Shown piece by piece: positions 25,792 through 34,040 of a stretch of 64,000 nt of DNA (the stretch's first letter is position 1; every line of letters begins with the position of its first letter). The position numbers were made by a program, and so were the translations under genes. The DNA is from Alicyclobacillus_A sp963788285. Lineage in GTDB: Bacteria; Bacillota; Bacilli; Alicyclobacillales; Alicyclobacillaceae. The stretch lies in NCBI GenBank assembly GCA_963788285.1, contig CAWBGB010000008.1:124001-188000 (forward strand), written 5' to 3'. The notes below the pieces were generated by a model, which saw only the letters and a program-made list of their open reading frames with translations, had not been told where the DNA came from and searched no databases.

Positions 25792-26733
25792 TCACGACTT
25801 CCGAGCTGTCGGCAGAAGCCGATCCGCACGGACCGTGCGCACGGGTTCCCACGTCGCCGGATCATCTTCCTCGTACTGTTCCAGGAACTCAATGACCTCC
25901 TTGGTGATGGGCGTTGGCGTCGATGCACCGGCAGTGACGGCCACCTTCTTGACACCCGCAAGCCATTCGCGTTGAATCTCTGTAACATCGGCGATGCGGT
26001 ACGCCTTGGTGCCGGCGATTTCCTCAGCAACTTGCGCCAGACGATTGGAATTGTTGCTGCGCGGGTCACCGACGACAATGCACAAATCGGCCCCCTTCGC
26101 CTGCTCGGCCACTGCCTGCTGGCGGGTCTGTGTCGCCATGCAGATTTCATTGTAAATTTCGGCCTGCGGATACTTTTCCTTGACGGCGTTCATCAAGTGT
26201 GCGGTATCCCACTGGCTCATAGTGGTTTGGTTTGTCACGGCAATCTTGTCATTGTCAATCGACAACGCTTCAATGTCGTCCAGATTCTCGACCAAAAACA
26301 CGTGGTCTGGCGCGACCCCCATGGCACCTTCCGGCTCTGGGTGACCTTTCCGCCCAATGTATATGATATCGTAACCGTCTGCAACCTTTTCTCGGATTAA
26401 GTCGTGTGTTTTCGTCACGTCGGGACAGGTGGCATCAATCACATGCAAGCCGCGTTCACGCGCGCGCCGCTTCACTTCGGGAGAGACACCGTGCGCTGTG
26501 AAGATAACCGTCCCCTCCTGCACCTGCTCCAGCAGCTCCAGGCGGTTGGCGCCATCGAGGGTAATGATGCCTTCACGCCGAAACGCCTCGACCACGTGCT
26601 GGTTGTGCACAATCATGCCCAGAATGTATATCGGGCGCGGCAATGATTTGTCATCGGCCGCCTGTTTTGCGAGGACCATGGCGTCAACAACGCCGTAACA
26701 GTATCCGCGCGGTGCAATCTTGATGACTTCCAT
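25792..26733 (-). CDS. ispH: 4-hydroxy-3-methylbut-2-enyl diphosphate reductase
   Basis: This 313-residue iron-sulfur enzyme carries out the last step of the MEP isoprenoid pathway, giving IPP and DMAPP. The three cluster Cys are visible in GYCYGV (Cys12), DATCPDVTKTH near 103 and NEICMATQTRQ near 195. Substrate motifs GHPEPEGAMG and GDPRSNNSNRL and the catalytic Glu of GHPEPEG are present. The ATG has GGAGG about 9 bp upstream. It is the third gene of an operon with an inositol-phosphatase-family gene and pncB, 18 bp after pncB. Confidence 0.95.
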   Translation of the reverse strand: MEVIKIAPRGYCYGVVDAMVLAKQAADDKSLPRPIYILGMIVHNQHVVEAFRREGIITLDGANRLELLEQVQEGTVIFTAHGVSPEVKRRARERGLHVIDATCPDVTKTHDLIREKVADGYDIIYIGRKGHPEPEGAMGVAPDHVFLVENLDDIEALSIDNDKIAVTNQTTMSQWDTAHLMNAVKEKYPQAEIYNEICMATQTRQQAVAEQAKGADLCIVVGDPRSNNSNRLAQVAEEIAGTKAYRIADVTEIQREWLAGVKKVAVTAGASTPTPITKEVIEFLEQYEEDDPATWEPVRTVRADRLLPTARKS

Positions 26734-26751
26734 TCTGATGCACCTCCGTTC

Positions 26752-28290
26752 TTATTTATTGTATTTCGCATGCGGGCGCCATTGATGTAACAAGTATTGC
26801 TTCAAATCCCATAACTTTTGCGAAAGATCCACGTGGTGGATATGCGGATTCACGTGCCGCAGGACCTCCGATGAAAACTGCGAGAGTCCCTTCACCACCG
26901 TCTCCCGAATCGCGTGCAGCGTCGGCAATTCGTAGACCAGCCTACCGCCCACAAAAACAGGCACCAGCAGTTCTTGAATCTCGTAGTTCTGAATCACTTT
27001 GCGTTTGTACGTGTGGACTGGATCGAACAGTTCCAGCGGTTCCGCTGGGTTAAATTGCTCGTCGTCAAGCGCAATCAGATCTGCCGATGCCACCCCATCC
27101 ACAAGCAGGCGCAACACTTTCTTCTTTCCGGGATTGGTCACCTTCTCTGCATTCTCCGATATCTTAATGCGTGGCTCCAACCGACCGTTCTCTTCCTGAG
27201 CCGCCAGCTTGTAGACACCGCCGAGTGATGGGTGATCATAGCTCGTAATCAGCTTGGTCCCGACACCCCAGCTGTCAATTTTCGCCTTCTGCATAATCAG
27301 GTCACGTATCGTCCACTCGTCGAGATCTGAAGACGCAACAATCTTCACGTAATGCAGTCCCGCGTCGTCAAGCATGGCTCGCGCCTGTTTCGAGAGATAG
27401 GCGAGATCACCGCTGTCAATGCGAATGCCCTTAAGTTGCTTCCCGTCTTGTTCCATTTCCTTCGCCACGGTAATGGCGTTTGGAACACCGCTGCGCAGAA
27501 CGTCGTAGGTGTCCACAAGTAACACGGTGTGATCAGGAAATGCACGATAGTAGGCCCGAAACGCGTCCAGTTCTGACGGGAAGCTCTGAATCCAGGCGTG
27601 CCCTTGCGTCCCCGACACGGGAATCCCGAAACAGTGCCCCGCCAGGACATTGCTCGTGGCGACACACCCGCCGATGAACGACGCCCGAGCCCCAAACACT
27701 GCCGCATCCATATTCTGCGCACGCCGCAATCCCATTTCTATGACAGGCCCTTGCGATCCGCCACTCTTCGCCGCATCCACAATCCGCTGTGTCTTCGTCG
27801 CAATCAAACTCTGGTGATTGACGAACGATAACAGAGCCGACTCAATCAGCTGAACTTCAAACAACGGTCCCTCCACCCGCATTATCGGTTCCTGCGGGAA
27901 GACAATGGTGCCCTCCGGCACGGCGTACAGATCACCTGTGAAACGAAACAACCGCAACTCTTCAAGGAAAGCGTCGCTGAACATGTTCAAACTTTTGAGA
28001 TACTCAATCTGCGAGTCATCGAATTGTAGGTGGTGCAAATACCAAACGACCTGCTCTAGCCCTGCAGCGATGACGTATCCGTTCTGACTTGGATTTTTAC
28101 GATAAAACAGGTCAAACACCACGCGCTGGCGATGGCGCCCGGCTTGATAATGGCCGTACATCATTGTCAGTTGGTACAGATCTGTATACAGAGCGACTGG
28201 TCGGTTACGGTAGACCGCCAATTGTGAGATTTCCTCAATGCGCTGAAGCGCACGTTGATGAGTCACTTCTGAAACGGTTTGATTCCTCAT
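26752..28290 (-). CDS. pncB: Nicotinate phosphoribosyltransferase
   Basis: This 512-residue enzyme forms nicotinate mononucleotide from nicotinate and PRPP in NAD salvage. Motifs include VALYTDLYQLTMMYGHYQ near 35, FGARASFIGGCVATSNVLAG near 195, VSGTQGHAWIQSFP near 222 with the conserved His, GIRIDSGDLAYLSKQA near 290 and SSDLDEWTIRDL near 318. Length fits the Bacilli enzymes. The gene starts 7 bp after the upstream phosphatase gene, so it is translated from the same message. The ribosome site is weak, so coupling is likely. Confidence 0.94.
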   Translation of the reverse strand: MRNQTVSEVTHQRALQRIEEISQLAVYRNRPVALYTDLYQLTMMYGHYQAGRHRQRVVFDLFYRKNPSQNGYVIAAGLEQVVWYLHHLQFDDSQIEYLKSLNMFSDAFLEELRLFRFTGDLYAVPEGTIVFPQEPIMRVEGPLFEVQLIESALLSFVNHQSLIATKTQRIVDAAKSGGSQGPVIEMGLRRAQNMDAAVFGARASFIGGCVATSNVLAGHCFGIPVSGTQGHAWIQSFPSELDAFRAYYRAFPDHTVLLVDTYDVLRSGVPNAITVAKEMEQDGKQLKGIRIDSGDLAYLSKQARAMLDDAGLHYVKIVASSDLDEWTIRDLIMQKAKIDSWGVGTKLITSYDHPSLGGVYKLAAQEENGRLEPRIKISENAEKVTNPGKKKVLRLLVDGVASADLIALDDEQFNPAEPLELFDPVHTYKRKVIQNYEIQELLVPVFVGGRLVYELPTLHAIRETVVKGLSQFSSEVLRHVNPHIHHVDLSQKLWDLKQYLLHQWRPHAKYNK

Positions 28291-28297
28291 TCGATGG

Positions 28298-29194
28298 TCA
28301 TCCCCTTAGCGCGTCCGGAATTTGTACTGCGGCGTCAATGTCCTCTACCACATCGTCGCGTCCGGCAGCCACGACGTTACGCACGCCGAGGTGGTATGGT
28401 TTCCCGCCAATTTCCCGGACAACACCACCTGCCTCTTCAATCAGAAGGACACCGGCAGCCAAGTCCCATGCGTTTAAGTCGTACTCCCAAAACGCATCCA
28501 ACCGGCCCGCTGCCACGTACGCCAATTGCAAGGCAGCTGCACCGAGAGCGCGGAAGCTCTTCACCTTGCCGACCAGTTTGAAGGCCGCCTCCGTTGTCCA
28601 CGCGCGGGCTTCCCCCCGTGTCGGAACGCCGGTGGCGACTACACAGGCGCGAAGTTCCTTCTCGACCGATACCTGGAGCTTCTCACCTGGCAAAGACGTA
28701 GACTGCCCGCTTGCGAAATCTGACGCTTGGGACGCAGACACGCGGTAAGCGCCGATGCCGCGGACTGCGTAGAACATTTCCTGTCGGTAAGGATCATAGA
28801 CGACGCCGACGCAGAGCTTGCCTGCCTCGGCATAGGCGATAGATACGACAGACAGAGGAAGACCTTGGACGAAATTTGTCGTGCCGTCGAGCGGATCAAC
28901 AATCCACAAGTGCTTTGCGTTGGCCGCTTTTGCGGTTGCCTCCGCCGATGCTTTGGAGCCAGGCTCCGTCGTCTCTTCGCCGAGAACGTCATGCTCCGGG
29001 AACGCCTCGGCGATATGCCGACGAATCCGACGTTCACACTCTGGATCCACGTCGGTCACTAAATCAGACGGAGACGACTTCGCCTTCACTTCGCCCACGT
29101 TGTCAATACGGGAGCGGAAGTAATCTCCTGCTTCGATGGCGGCGCGAATCGCAACCGCCAACGGTTTCAACCACGGTTCACTTTGTGTACCCAA
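28298..29194 (-). CDS. Inositol monophosphatase family protein
   Basis: This Mg-dependent phosphatase of about 298 residues acts on inositol phosphate, fructose-bisphosphate, PAP or NADP-like substrates. Motifs are VLGEETTEPG near 80, LWIVDPLDGTTNFVQGLP near 107, AYVAAGRLDAFWEYDLNAWDLAAG near 220 and LLIEEAGG. The start is uncertain: a TTG at 29194 follows AAAGGA, and an in-frame GTG at 29242 would add 16 residues. It is the first gene of the pncB-ispH operon. The link to NAD salvage suggests a nucleotide-phosphate role, but this is inference. Confidence 0.85.
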   Translation of the reverse strand: MGTQSEPWLKPLAVAIRAAIEAGDYFRSRIDNVGEVKAKSSPSDLVTDVDPECERRIRRHIAEAFPEHDVLGEETTEPGSKASAEATAKAANAKHLWIVDPLDGTTNFVQGLPLSVVSIAYAEAGKLCVGVVYDPYRQEMFYAVRGIGAYRVSASQASDFASGQSTSLPGEKLQVSVEKELRACVVATGVPTRGEARAWTTEAAFKLVGKVKSFRALGAAALQLAYVAAGRLDAFWEYDLNAWDLAAGVLLIEEAGGVVREIGGKPYHLGVRNVVAAGRDDVVEDIDAAVQIPDALRG

Positions 29195-29462
29195 CCCACA
29201 ATCCAGTCCTTTCTCACGGGCGCCCCACGTGCGCCAAAACACATCCTATGAAAGGGCAAATCGTCGTCCGACTGCCAAAGCCATTCGCCAAGCGGCGCCA
29301 AGTTCACCAGAGCGACTTCAACCACTGAGTGTAGTCTTTCCCAAAACCCACGCACTCAGTGGCGATGTTGGCGAAAATGACTCGCGCTTCCAAATCGACG
29401 CCGGTTTCGACTGCCCAGTACGATGGCGGCACCACAGATACCGCCTGCCTGTGTCGTGTGCC

Positions 29463-29801
29463 TTATGCGTGCGACGGCACTGTGATGCCCAGGATGAGAA
29501 GTACGAAAATCAGCAAGTAGCCAAGAAACTGCGTTCGCGACGGCCTACTGTCCTTGAGCATGGTATGGCCTAACGCCACGGCAACCAACATGAACAGGGG
29601 GTGAAGCAGCCACCGGCTTGGTTGTGGATGGATGATCCAGGTGATGATGCCGAGCAAAACCTGCAAGTCCAGTAATCCCACCAGCACCATCCGGTAACTT
29701 GCCGTCTGGATACCACGCCCCAGTCGAAAGCCGTTCCAGATGAGCAAAGCCACTGAGACAATCAGGGTCACAATGCCGATGACGCTGTGCACAAGAATCA
29801 T
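29463..29801 (-). CDS. Four-helix integral membrane protein of unknown function
   Basis: The 112-residue protein has four predicted helices: VIGIVTLIVSVALLIW, VLVGLLDLQVLLGIITWII, LLHPLFMLVAVALGH and FLGYLLIFVLLILGI. His residues in MILVHSV, IIHPQ, LLHPLF and LGHTM sit at helix ends, a spacing reminiscent of small haem-binding membrane proteins. This is only a suggestion. A strong AAGGAGG site precedes the ATG. It stands alone between the phosphatase operon and copZ. The 270 bp downstream, up to the phosphatase start, hold no gene that I can support. Confidence 0.7.
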   Translation of the reverse strand: MILVHSVIGIVTLIVSVALLIWNGFRLGRGIQTASYRMVLVGLLDLQVLLGIITWIIHPQPSRWLLHPLFMLVAVALGHTMLKDSRPSRTQFLGYLLIFVLLILGITVPSHA

Positions 29802-29927
29802 TCGCGTATCCTCCTTGGTGCTACTTCGACGTTTTCAACCCCCTCGTCGATGTAGCAAATACCACGTCCATCTTACCGAATCCGCACGCGAATATCTATC
29901 AACACCATCAGCGGCATACATAAAGAC

Positions 29928-29948
29928 GGACCTGCAGTTCGCAGGTCC
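29928..29948 (-). terminator. Probable terminator of copZ
   Basis: GGACCTGC and GCAGGTCC form a perfect 8-bp stem with a 5-base loop, followed in the minus direction by a short T-containing tail (GTCTTTATG). Confidence 0.6.
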
Positions 29949-29982
29949 TCGCGGTGGCTTTGTTCATGCCCATCCAGATGAA

Positions 29983-30189
29983 TCAGACGACCAATTCATA
30001 TCCGGCTTCTTCAATGGCTGCGCGAATCACATCGACAGCCACCGGGGTATCCAGTTCGACGATAACTTCACCGGTCTGAACATTGGCCAAGGCGCTTCGT
30101 ACGCCTGGCACCTCTCCTAGCGCGCTCTCTACAGCCTGCTTGCAGTGACCGCACGACATCCCTTTGACACGATAGATTTGGCTCTGCAT
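29983..30189 (-). CDS. copZ: Copper chaperone with heavy-metal-associated domain
   Basis: This 68-residue HMA-domain protein has the copper motif GMSCGHC near residue 10 and a ferredoxin-like fold (VESALGEVPGVRSALANVQTGEVIVEL). It hands Cu(I) to a CopA-type ATPase or to its regulator. The ATG at 30189 lies 7 bp after GAGGAG. A CsoR-like palindrome lies about 65 bp upstream. Neither copA nor csoR is in the window, so the gene stands apart from its usual operon. Confidence 0.92.
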   Translation of the reverse strand: MQSQIYRVKGMSCGHCKQAVESALGEVPGVRSALANVQTGEVIVELDTPVAVDVIRAAIEEAGYELVV

Positions 30190-30253
30190 CACATCACTCC
30201 TCTCGTATCAGGTCGTCACGATGTCCGGTGGATGACTTGGAATCATTGTATAG

Positions 30254-30268
30254 TACCCCCATGGGGTA
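30254..30268. promoter_or_regulatory. CsoR-like copper operator upstream of copZ
   Basis: TACCCCCATGGGGTA is a near-perfect dyad of the TACCCC/GGGGTA type recognised by CsoR copper-sensing repressors. It lies between copZ (minus) and the lyase gene at 30374 (plus). Assignment to CsoR rests on the known box pattern. Confidence 0.6.
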
Positions 30269-30373
30269 TTCAACTGGTCGCCTTCCGTGAATACCCTCGC
30301 CTGAGTGAGCTATACTGAATGAGGCGAGGAAAACGTTGCCATACAACTCGGATATCGAAGGGAAGCGACGTGA

Positions 30374-31894
30374 ATGACGACCCCAACCCGAATCGTTCGA
30401 GACTCGCTTGGCGAGTTGCAAATACCGGCGAACGCATACTACGGTGCGCAGACAGCGCGAGCTGTCGACAACTTCCCTATCAGCGGATTGCGGTTACCAC
30501 ACGCATTCATTCGCGCACAAGGCATCGTGAAGTGGGCCGCGGCAAAGGCACATGAACAACTGGGCGTCATGGATCCCCGCAAAGCGCAAGCCATTTGTAA
30601 AGCGGCGGAAGAAGTGATAGCTGGCAAGTTGAACGAGTGGTTTGTGGTAGACGTCTACCAGGCAGGCGCGGGGACCTCTCAAAACATGAACGCGAACGAA
30701 GTCATCGCATCGAGAGCCGCCGAGTGGCTCGGCGGAGCAATGGGCGACACCACCTTGGTTCACCCGAATGACGACGTCAATATGTCTCAGTCCACGAACG
30801 ACACCATCCACGTCGCCATGAACATCGCGGGCATGGAACTTCTCGCCCATCAATTAGACCCTACCCTCGCTCGGCTCGAGCAAGCGTTCACAGCCAAAGC
30901 CGTCGAATTCCGAAACGTAGTGAAGGCAGGACGGACGCACCTCCAGGACGCTGTGCCGATGCGGCTTGGCGATGAATTTTCAGCGTACGCGGAGAACATC
31001 CGCCGTCATCGAAAGTGGCTGGAGGCCTCCGCAAGCACCTTGCTGTCGATTGGCTTCGGAGGTAACGCTGTCGGTACGGGCATTAATACGCCGCTCGGCT
31101 TTTCGCAAACGGCGGTGGAGTTCGTCGCGGCGTACACGGGTCTGGCGTTCCGACCGGCGGAGAATCCGTTTACGTTCAACCAGAACCCGGACGAGGTCGT
31201 GTGGGTCAGTGGGACCCTGCGCAATGTGGCGTTGGCGTTGCAAAGAATCGCAAATGATCTGCGGTTGTTGGCTTCCGGTCCCAGAACTGGGCTCGCGGAA
31301 ATTGAGCTGCCCGCGGTGCAACCGGGGTCGTCCATTATGCCTGGAAAAGTCAACCCTGTCATGGCCGAAATGCTCAACATGGTGGCATACCAGGTCATTG
31401 GGTGCGATACTACAGTGGCCCAGGCCGGAGGCGGTGGACAACTCGAACTGAACGTGATGATGCCCATCATGGCGGCCAATTTCCTGCACGAAATCCAAAT
31501 CCTCTCGAATGCTGTGAACGTCTTCACGGACAAGTGTGTGAACGGGATTCGCGCAGACGAACAGCGGTGCAAGGCGTACGCCGAACGTACGTTGTCACTG
31601 GCCACGGCCCTCAACACGGAAGTTGGGTACGATATGGCGTCGAAGGTCGTCAAGCACGCCCTCACGCAGAACATCGGATTCAAAGAGGCAGGCGTCCAGT
31701 TGGGCATTCCACAAGAAGCGCTCGAACACGGGTTAGATGTGTTTCGATTGTCCGAGACCGTGCCAAGATTTCGCAATGGCGGTGCGAAATCAGGTGCAGG
31801 CCATGGGTACGGTGTTCCCAATCCGCAGCACAATGCCCCCTCCCCTCAAGGTCAGGGCATGCCCCCGCTGCCACACGACGAAAGAGCGGACTGA
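30374..31894 (+). CDS. Class II fumarase/aspartase family lyase (probably aspartate ammonia-lyase-like)
   Basis: This 506-residue homotetrameric lyase family member has the signature GSSIMPGKVNPVMAEM near 318. Other active-site regions are AGAGTSQNMNANEVIA near 97, SQSTNDTIHVAMN near 137 and GRTHLQDAVP near 187. Features of both enzymes are mixed: MPGKVNP and NMNxNEVIA are common in fumarases, whereas GTGINTP, QLELNVMMP and SQSTND favour aspartase. The last about 35 residues are a Gly/Pro/His-rich tail beyond the usual end. Either fumarate plus water to malate, or aspartate to fumarate plus ammonia. The stop codon lies within a terminator hairpin. Confidence 0.88.
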   Translation: MTTPTRIVRDSLGELQIPANAYYGAQTARAVDNFPISGLRLPHAFIRAQGIVKWAAAKAHEQLGVMDPRKAQAICKAAEEVIAGKLNEWFVVDVYQAGAGTSQNMNANEVIASRAAEWLGGAMGDTTLVHPNDDVNMSQSTNDTIHVAMNIAGMELLAHQLDPTLARLEQAFTAKAVEFRNVVKAGRTHLQDAVPMRLGDEFSAYAENIRRHRKWLEASASTLLSIGFGGNAVGTGINTPLGFSQTAVEFVAAYTGLAFRPAENPFTFNQNPDEVVWVSGTLRNVALALQRIANDLRLLASGPRTGLAEIELPAVQPGSSIMPGKVNPVMAEMLNMVAYQVIGCDTTVAQAGGGGQLELNVMMPIMAANFLHEIQILSNAVNVFTDKCVNGIRADEQRCKAYAERTLSLATALNTEVGYDMASKVVKHALTQNIGFKEAGVQLGIPQEALEHGLDVFRLSETVPRFRNGGAKSGAGHGYGVPNPQHNAPSPQGQGMPPLPHDERAD

Positions 31895-31904
31895 AGTCCG
31901 CTCT
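31883..31904. terminator. Terminator hairpin at the end of the lyase gene
   Basis: AGAGCGGACT and AGTCCGCTCT pair around the TGA stop codon. In the minus direction it is followed by a short T-rich tract, so it could also end transcription of the acyl-CoA dehydrogenase gene coming from the right. Confidence 0.6.
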
Positions 31905-31956
31905 CCACTGGGGGTTGCGCGGAAAACATCCATGTAGGAATCGTTGATGACATCCC

Positions 31957-33102
31957 CTACAACCCCAAGTTCTTGGCGATGATGGTTTTCATAATCTCGT
32001 TCGTTCCGGCGTAAATGGACATGACTGCGATGTCCCGGTACCGCCGGGCGATTTCGTATTCCTCCATGTAGCCATAGCCTCCGTGCAGCTGCAGACACTC
32101 AGCAATCACGTCTTTCGCCGCGTCTGTCGACCACCACTTAGCCATGGACACCTCAGTGACAATGTCTTCTCCGGCGATGTGGCGCGCAATCAGCTGATCT
32201 AGAAACGCGCGGCTCACGGCCACCTGTGTCGCCATTTCAGCGATTTTGAAACGGGTGTTCTGAAACTTGCTGATGGGCTGGCCGAACGCTTTGCGCTGTT
32301 GCACATAATCCTTGGTGATACGTAGCGATTCTTCCATGGCCACCTGGGCTGCAATGGCCACAAGCAGTCGCTCCTGTTGCAGCTTTTCCATTAGATAATG
32401 GAATCCCATTCCTTCCTGTCCCAGTAGGTTAGACGCGGGAACGCGACAGTCGTCAAAGAATAACTCTGCGGTATCCTGGCTGTGTTGACCGACTTTCTCC
32501 AACTGGCGGCCGCGGGTGAACCCGGGCGTCCCTTCCTCCACCACCAGCAGACTCATCCCTTTGTGTGGAGGATTGGCGTTCGGATCCGTCTTGCAAACAA
32601 CCAGGACCATTCCCGCCTGGATGCCATTCGTGATAAATGTCTTCTGGCCGTTCAGAATGTACGCGTCTCCGTCGCGGATTGCAGTCGTGCGGATACCGGC
32701 TAAGTCTGATCCAGCTCCAGGCTCGGTCATGGCAATCGCTGTGATGATTTCGCCCGTTACACATCTGGGCAACCAGCGTTGCTTCTGTTCCTCGGTACCG
32801 TAGCTGACCAAGTACGGTACCACAATGTCGTTGTGAAGACCGACGCCAACCATACCGGAGCCGATGCGCTCGAGTTCCTCGTTCACCACGACCGAGTACC
32901 CGAAATCGACGCCAGCGCCCCCGTATTCCTCCGGGACCATAGGACAGAGAAATCCTTGATCCCCCATTTTCCTCCAGAATGCCTTCGGGATCAGCCGTTC
33001 CTGCTCCCACTGTTCGAAGAAGGGCTTCGCTTCTTTCTCGAGAAATCGCCGCAGAGAACGCCGGAACATCTCGTGCTCCTCTGTGAGATACAAGTGTCGC
33101 AA
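31957..33102 (-). CDS. Acyl-CoA dehydrogenase, long-chain/isovaleryl-type catalytic site
   Basis: The protein is about 381 residues. A TTG at 33102 lies 7 bp after AAAGGAG and gives a normal N-terminus; the frame extends to 33126. FAD and substrate motifs are ITAIAMTEPGAGSDLAGIRT near 125, RKAFGQPISKFQ near 275 and QLHGGYGYMEEYEIARRYRD near 338. The C-terminal IYAGTNEIMK has Ala where short- and medium-chain enzymes have their catalytic Glu. LMEKLQQERLL near 240 keeps the Glu used by long-chain and isovaleryl-CoA enzymes instead. It probably passes electrons to EtfAB (50469-52239). It is the last gene of the acyl-CoA cluster on this strand. Confidence 0.93.
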   Translation of the reverse strand: MRHLYLTEEHEMFRRSLRRFLEKEAKPFFEQWEQERLIPKAFWRKMGDQGFLCPMVPEEYGGAGVDFGYSVVVNEELERIGSGMVGVGLHNDIVVPYLVSYGTEEQKQRWLPRCVTGEIITAIAMTEPGAGSDLAGIRTTAIRDGDAYILNGQKTFITNGIQAGMVLVVCKTDPNANPPHKGMSLLVVEEGTPGFTRGRQLEKVGQHSQDTAELFFDDCRVPASNLLGQEGMGFHYLMEKLQQERLLVAIAAQVAMEESLRITKDYVQQRKAFGQPISKFQNTRFKIAEMATQVAVSRAFLDQLIARHIAGEDIVTEVSMAKWWSTDAAKDVIAECLQLHGGYGYMEEYEIARRYRDIAVMSIYAGTNEIMKTIIAKNLGL

Positions 33103-33197
33103 TACGGTTCTCTCCTTTACCACCACGCCGGGGCCTTCGTGTTCAGTCGGCCCCGGCAGAATAGCGGCCCATCATTAACAAACTCGCTTGCAGGGTT

Positions 33198-33959
33198 TCA
33201 TCGGGGAGCCATGCGGATGGCCCCGTCCAAGCGGATGACCTCGCCGTTGATCATCGGGTTCTCCACGATGTGCCGTGCCAACAACCCGTATTCTCGGGGT
33301 TGGCCGAGTCGAGAAGGAAACGGTACCTGGGCACCCAGTGATTGTCGGACCACTTCCGGAAGCTGTCCGAGCATGGGGGTATCAAAAATGCCCGGTGCAA
33401 TGGCGGCCACGCGGATCCCGTACTGCGCCAGTTCCCTGGCGATAGGCAGCGTCATGCCGACAACGCCACCTTTGGATGCCGAGTAAGCGGCCTGCCCGAT
33501 TTGTCCCTCGAAGGCGGCCACAGAGGCAGTGTTGACAATGACCCCTCGTTCTCCGTCTGCATTGGGTTGGCCCTCGGCGGCGATAGCTGCTACACACCGA
33601 ATCACGTTGAAGGTGCCAATCAGGTTCACCTGGATTACGCGGGAAAAGACGTCCAGCGAATGGGGCCCGTGCTTGCCGAGCACCTTCGCCGCCACCCCGA
33701 TACCCGCGCAGTTCACCGCGCCATGCAGTCCACCGTAGGCGGCGGCCGCTTCGGCGACCCCATGTTTCACATCCTCATCCGAAGTCACGTCGACGCGAAA
33801 GTACCGCCCTCCTATCTCCTCCGCCACACGCTGGCCTGCCTCTTCCTGTACGTCAAACACAGCCACGTGGGCGCCAGCTTCAGCAAACACGCGGGCCGTC
33901 GCGGCACCCAAACCGGATCCCCCACCGGTAACGACAAACGTTTTGTTCTGCAGTTCCAT
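33198..33959 (-). CDS. SDR family 3-hydroxyacyl-CoA dehydrogenase-like protein
   Basis: This short-chain dehydrogenase has 253 residues. The ATG at 33959 follows GGGAGAG. It has the NAD loop VVTGGGSGLGAATARVFAEAGAHVAVFDV, the NCAGI motif, GVIVNTASVAAFEGQIGQAAYSASKGG (Ser, Tyr, Lys triad) and the C-terminal IVENPMINGEVIRLDGAIRM. The overall pattern is that of type-2 3-hydroxyacyl-CoA dehydrogenase (HSD10-like), which also acts on 2-methyl-3-hydroxybutyryl-CoA. Position between thiolase and acyl-CoA dehydrogenase genes supports this. Confidence 0.9.
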   Translation of the reverse strand: MELQNKTFVVTGGGSGLGAATARVFAEAGAHVAVFDVQEEAGQRVAEEIGGRYFRVDVTSDEDVKHGVAEAAAAYGGLHGAVNCAGIGVAAKVLGKHGPHSLDVFSRVIQVNLIGTFNVIRCVAAIAAEGQPNADGERGVIVNTASVAAFEGQIGQAAYSASKGGVVGMTLPIARELAQYGIRVAAIAPGIFDTPMLGQLPEVVRQSLGAQVPFPSRLGQPREYGLLARHIVENPMINGEVIRLDGAIRMAPR

Positions 33960-34040
33960 ATCTCGCTCTCCCTTCTCACTCCGCTTTCTTTCATCTTCAG
34001 CCCACACTGCTATCGCGGGATGAACCGTAGACATTCATGT

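Noticed and set aside
29167..29355. Minus-strand frame of 62 codons before the inositol-phosphatase-family gene
   Set aside because: Overlaps the start of that gene in another frame and has no clear ribosome site. Kept only as a reminder that the phosphatase start is uncertain.
31006..31833. Open frame of 275 codons on the minus strand
   Set aside because: Lies wholly within the fumarase/aspartase-family gene on the other strand and shows no protein-like motifs.
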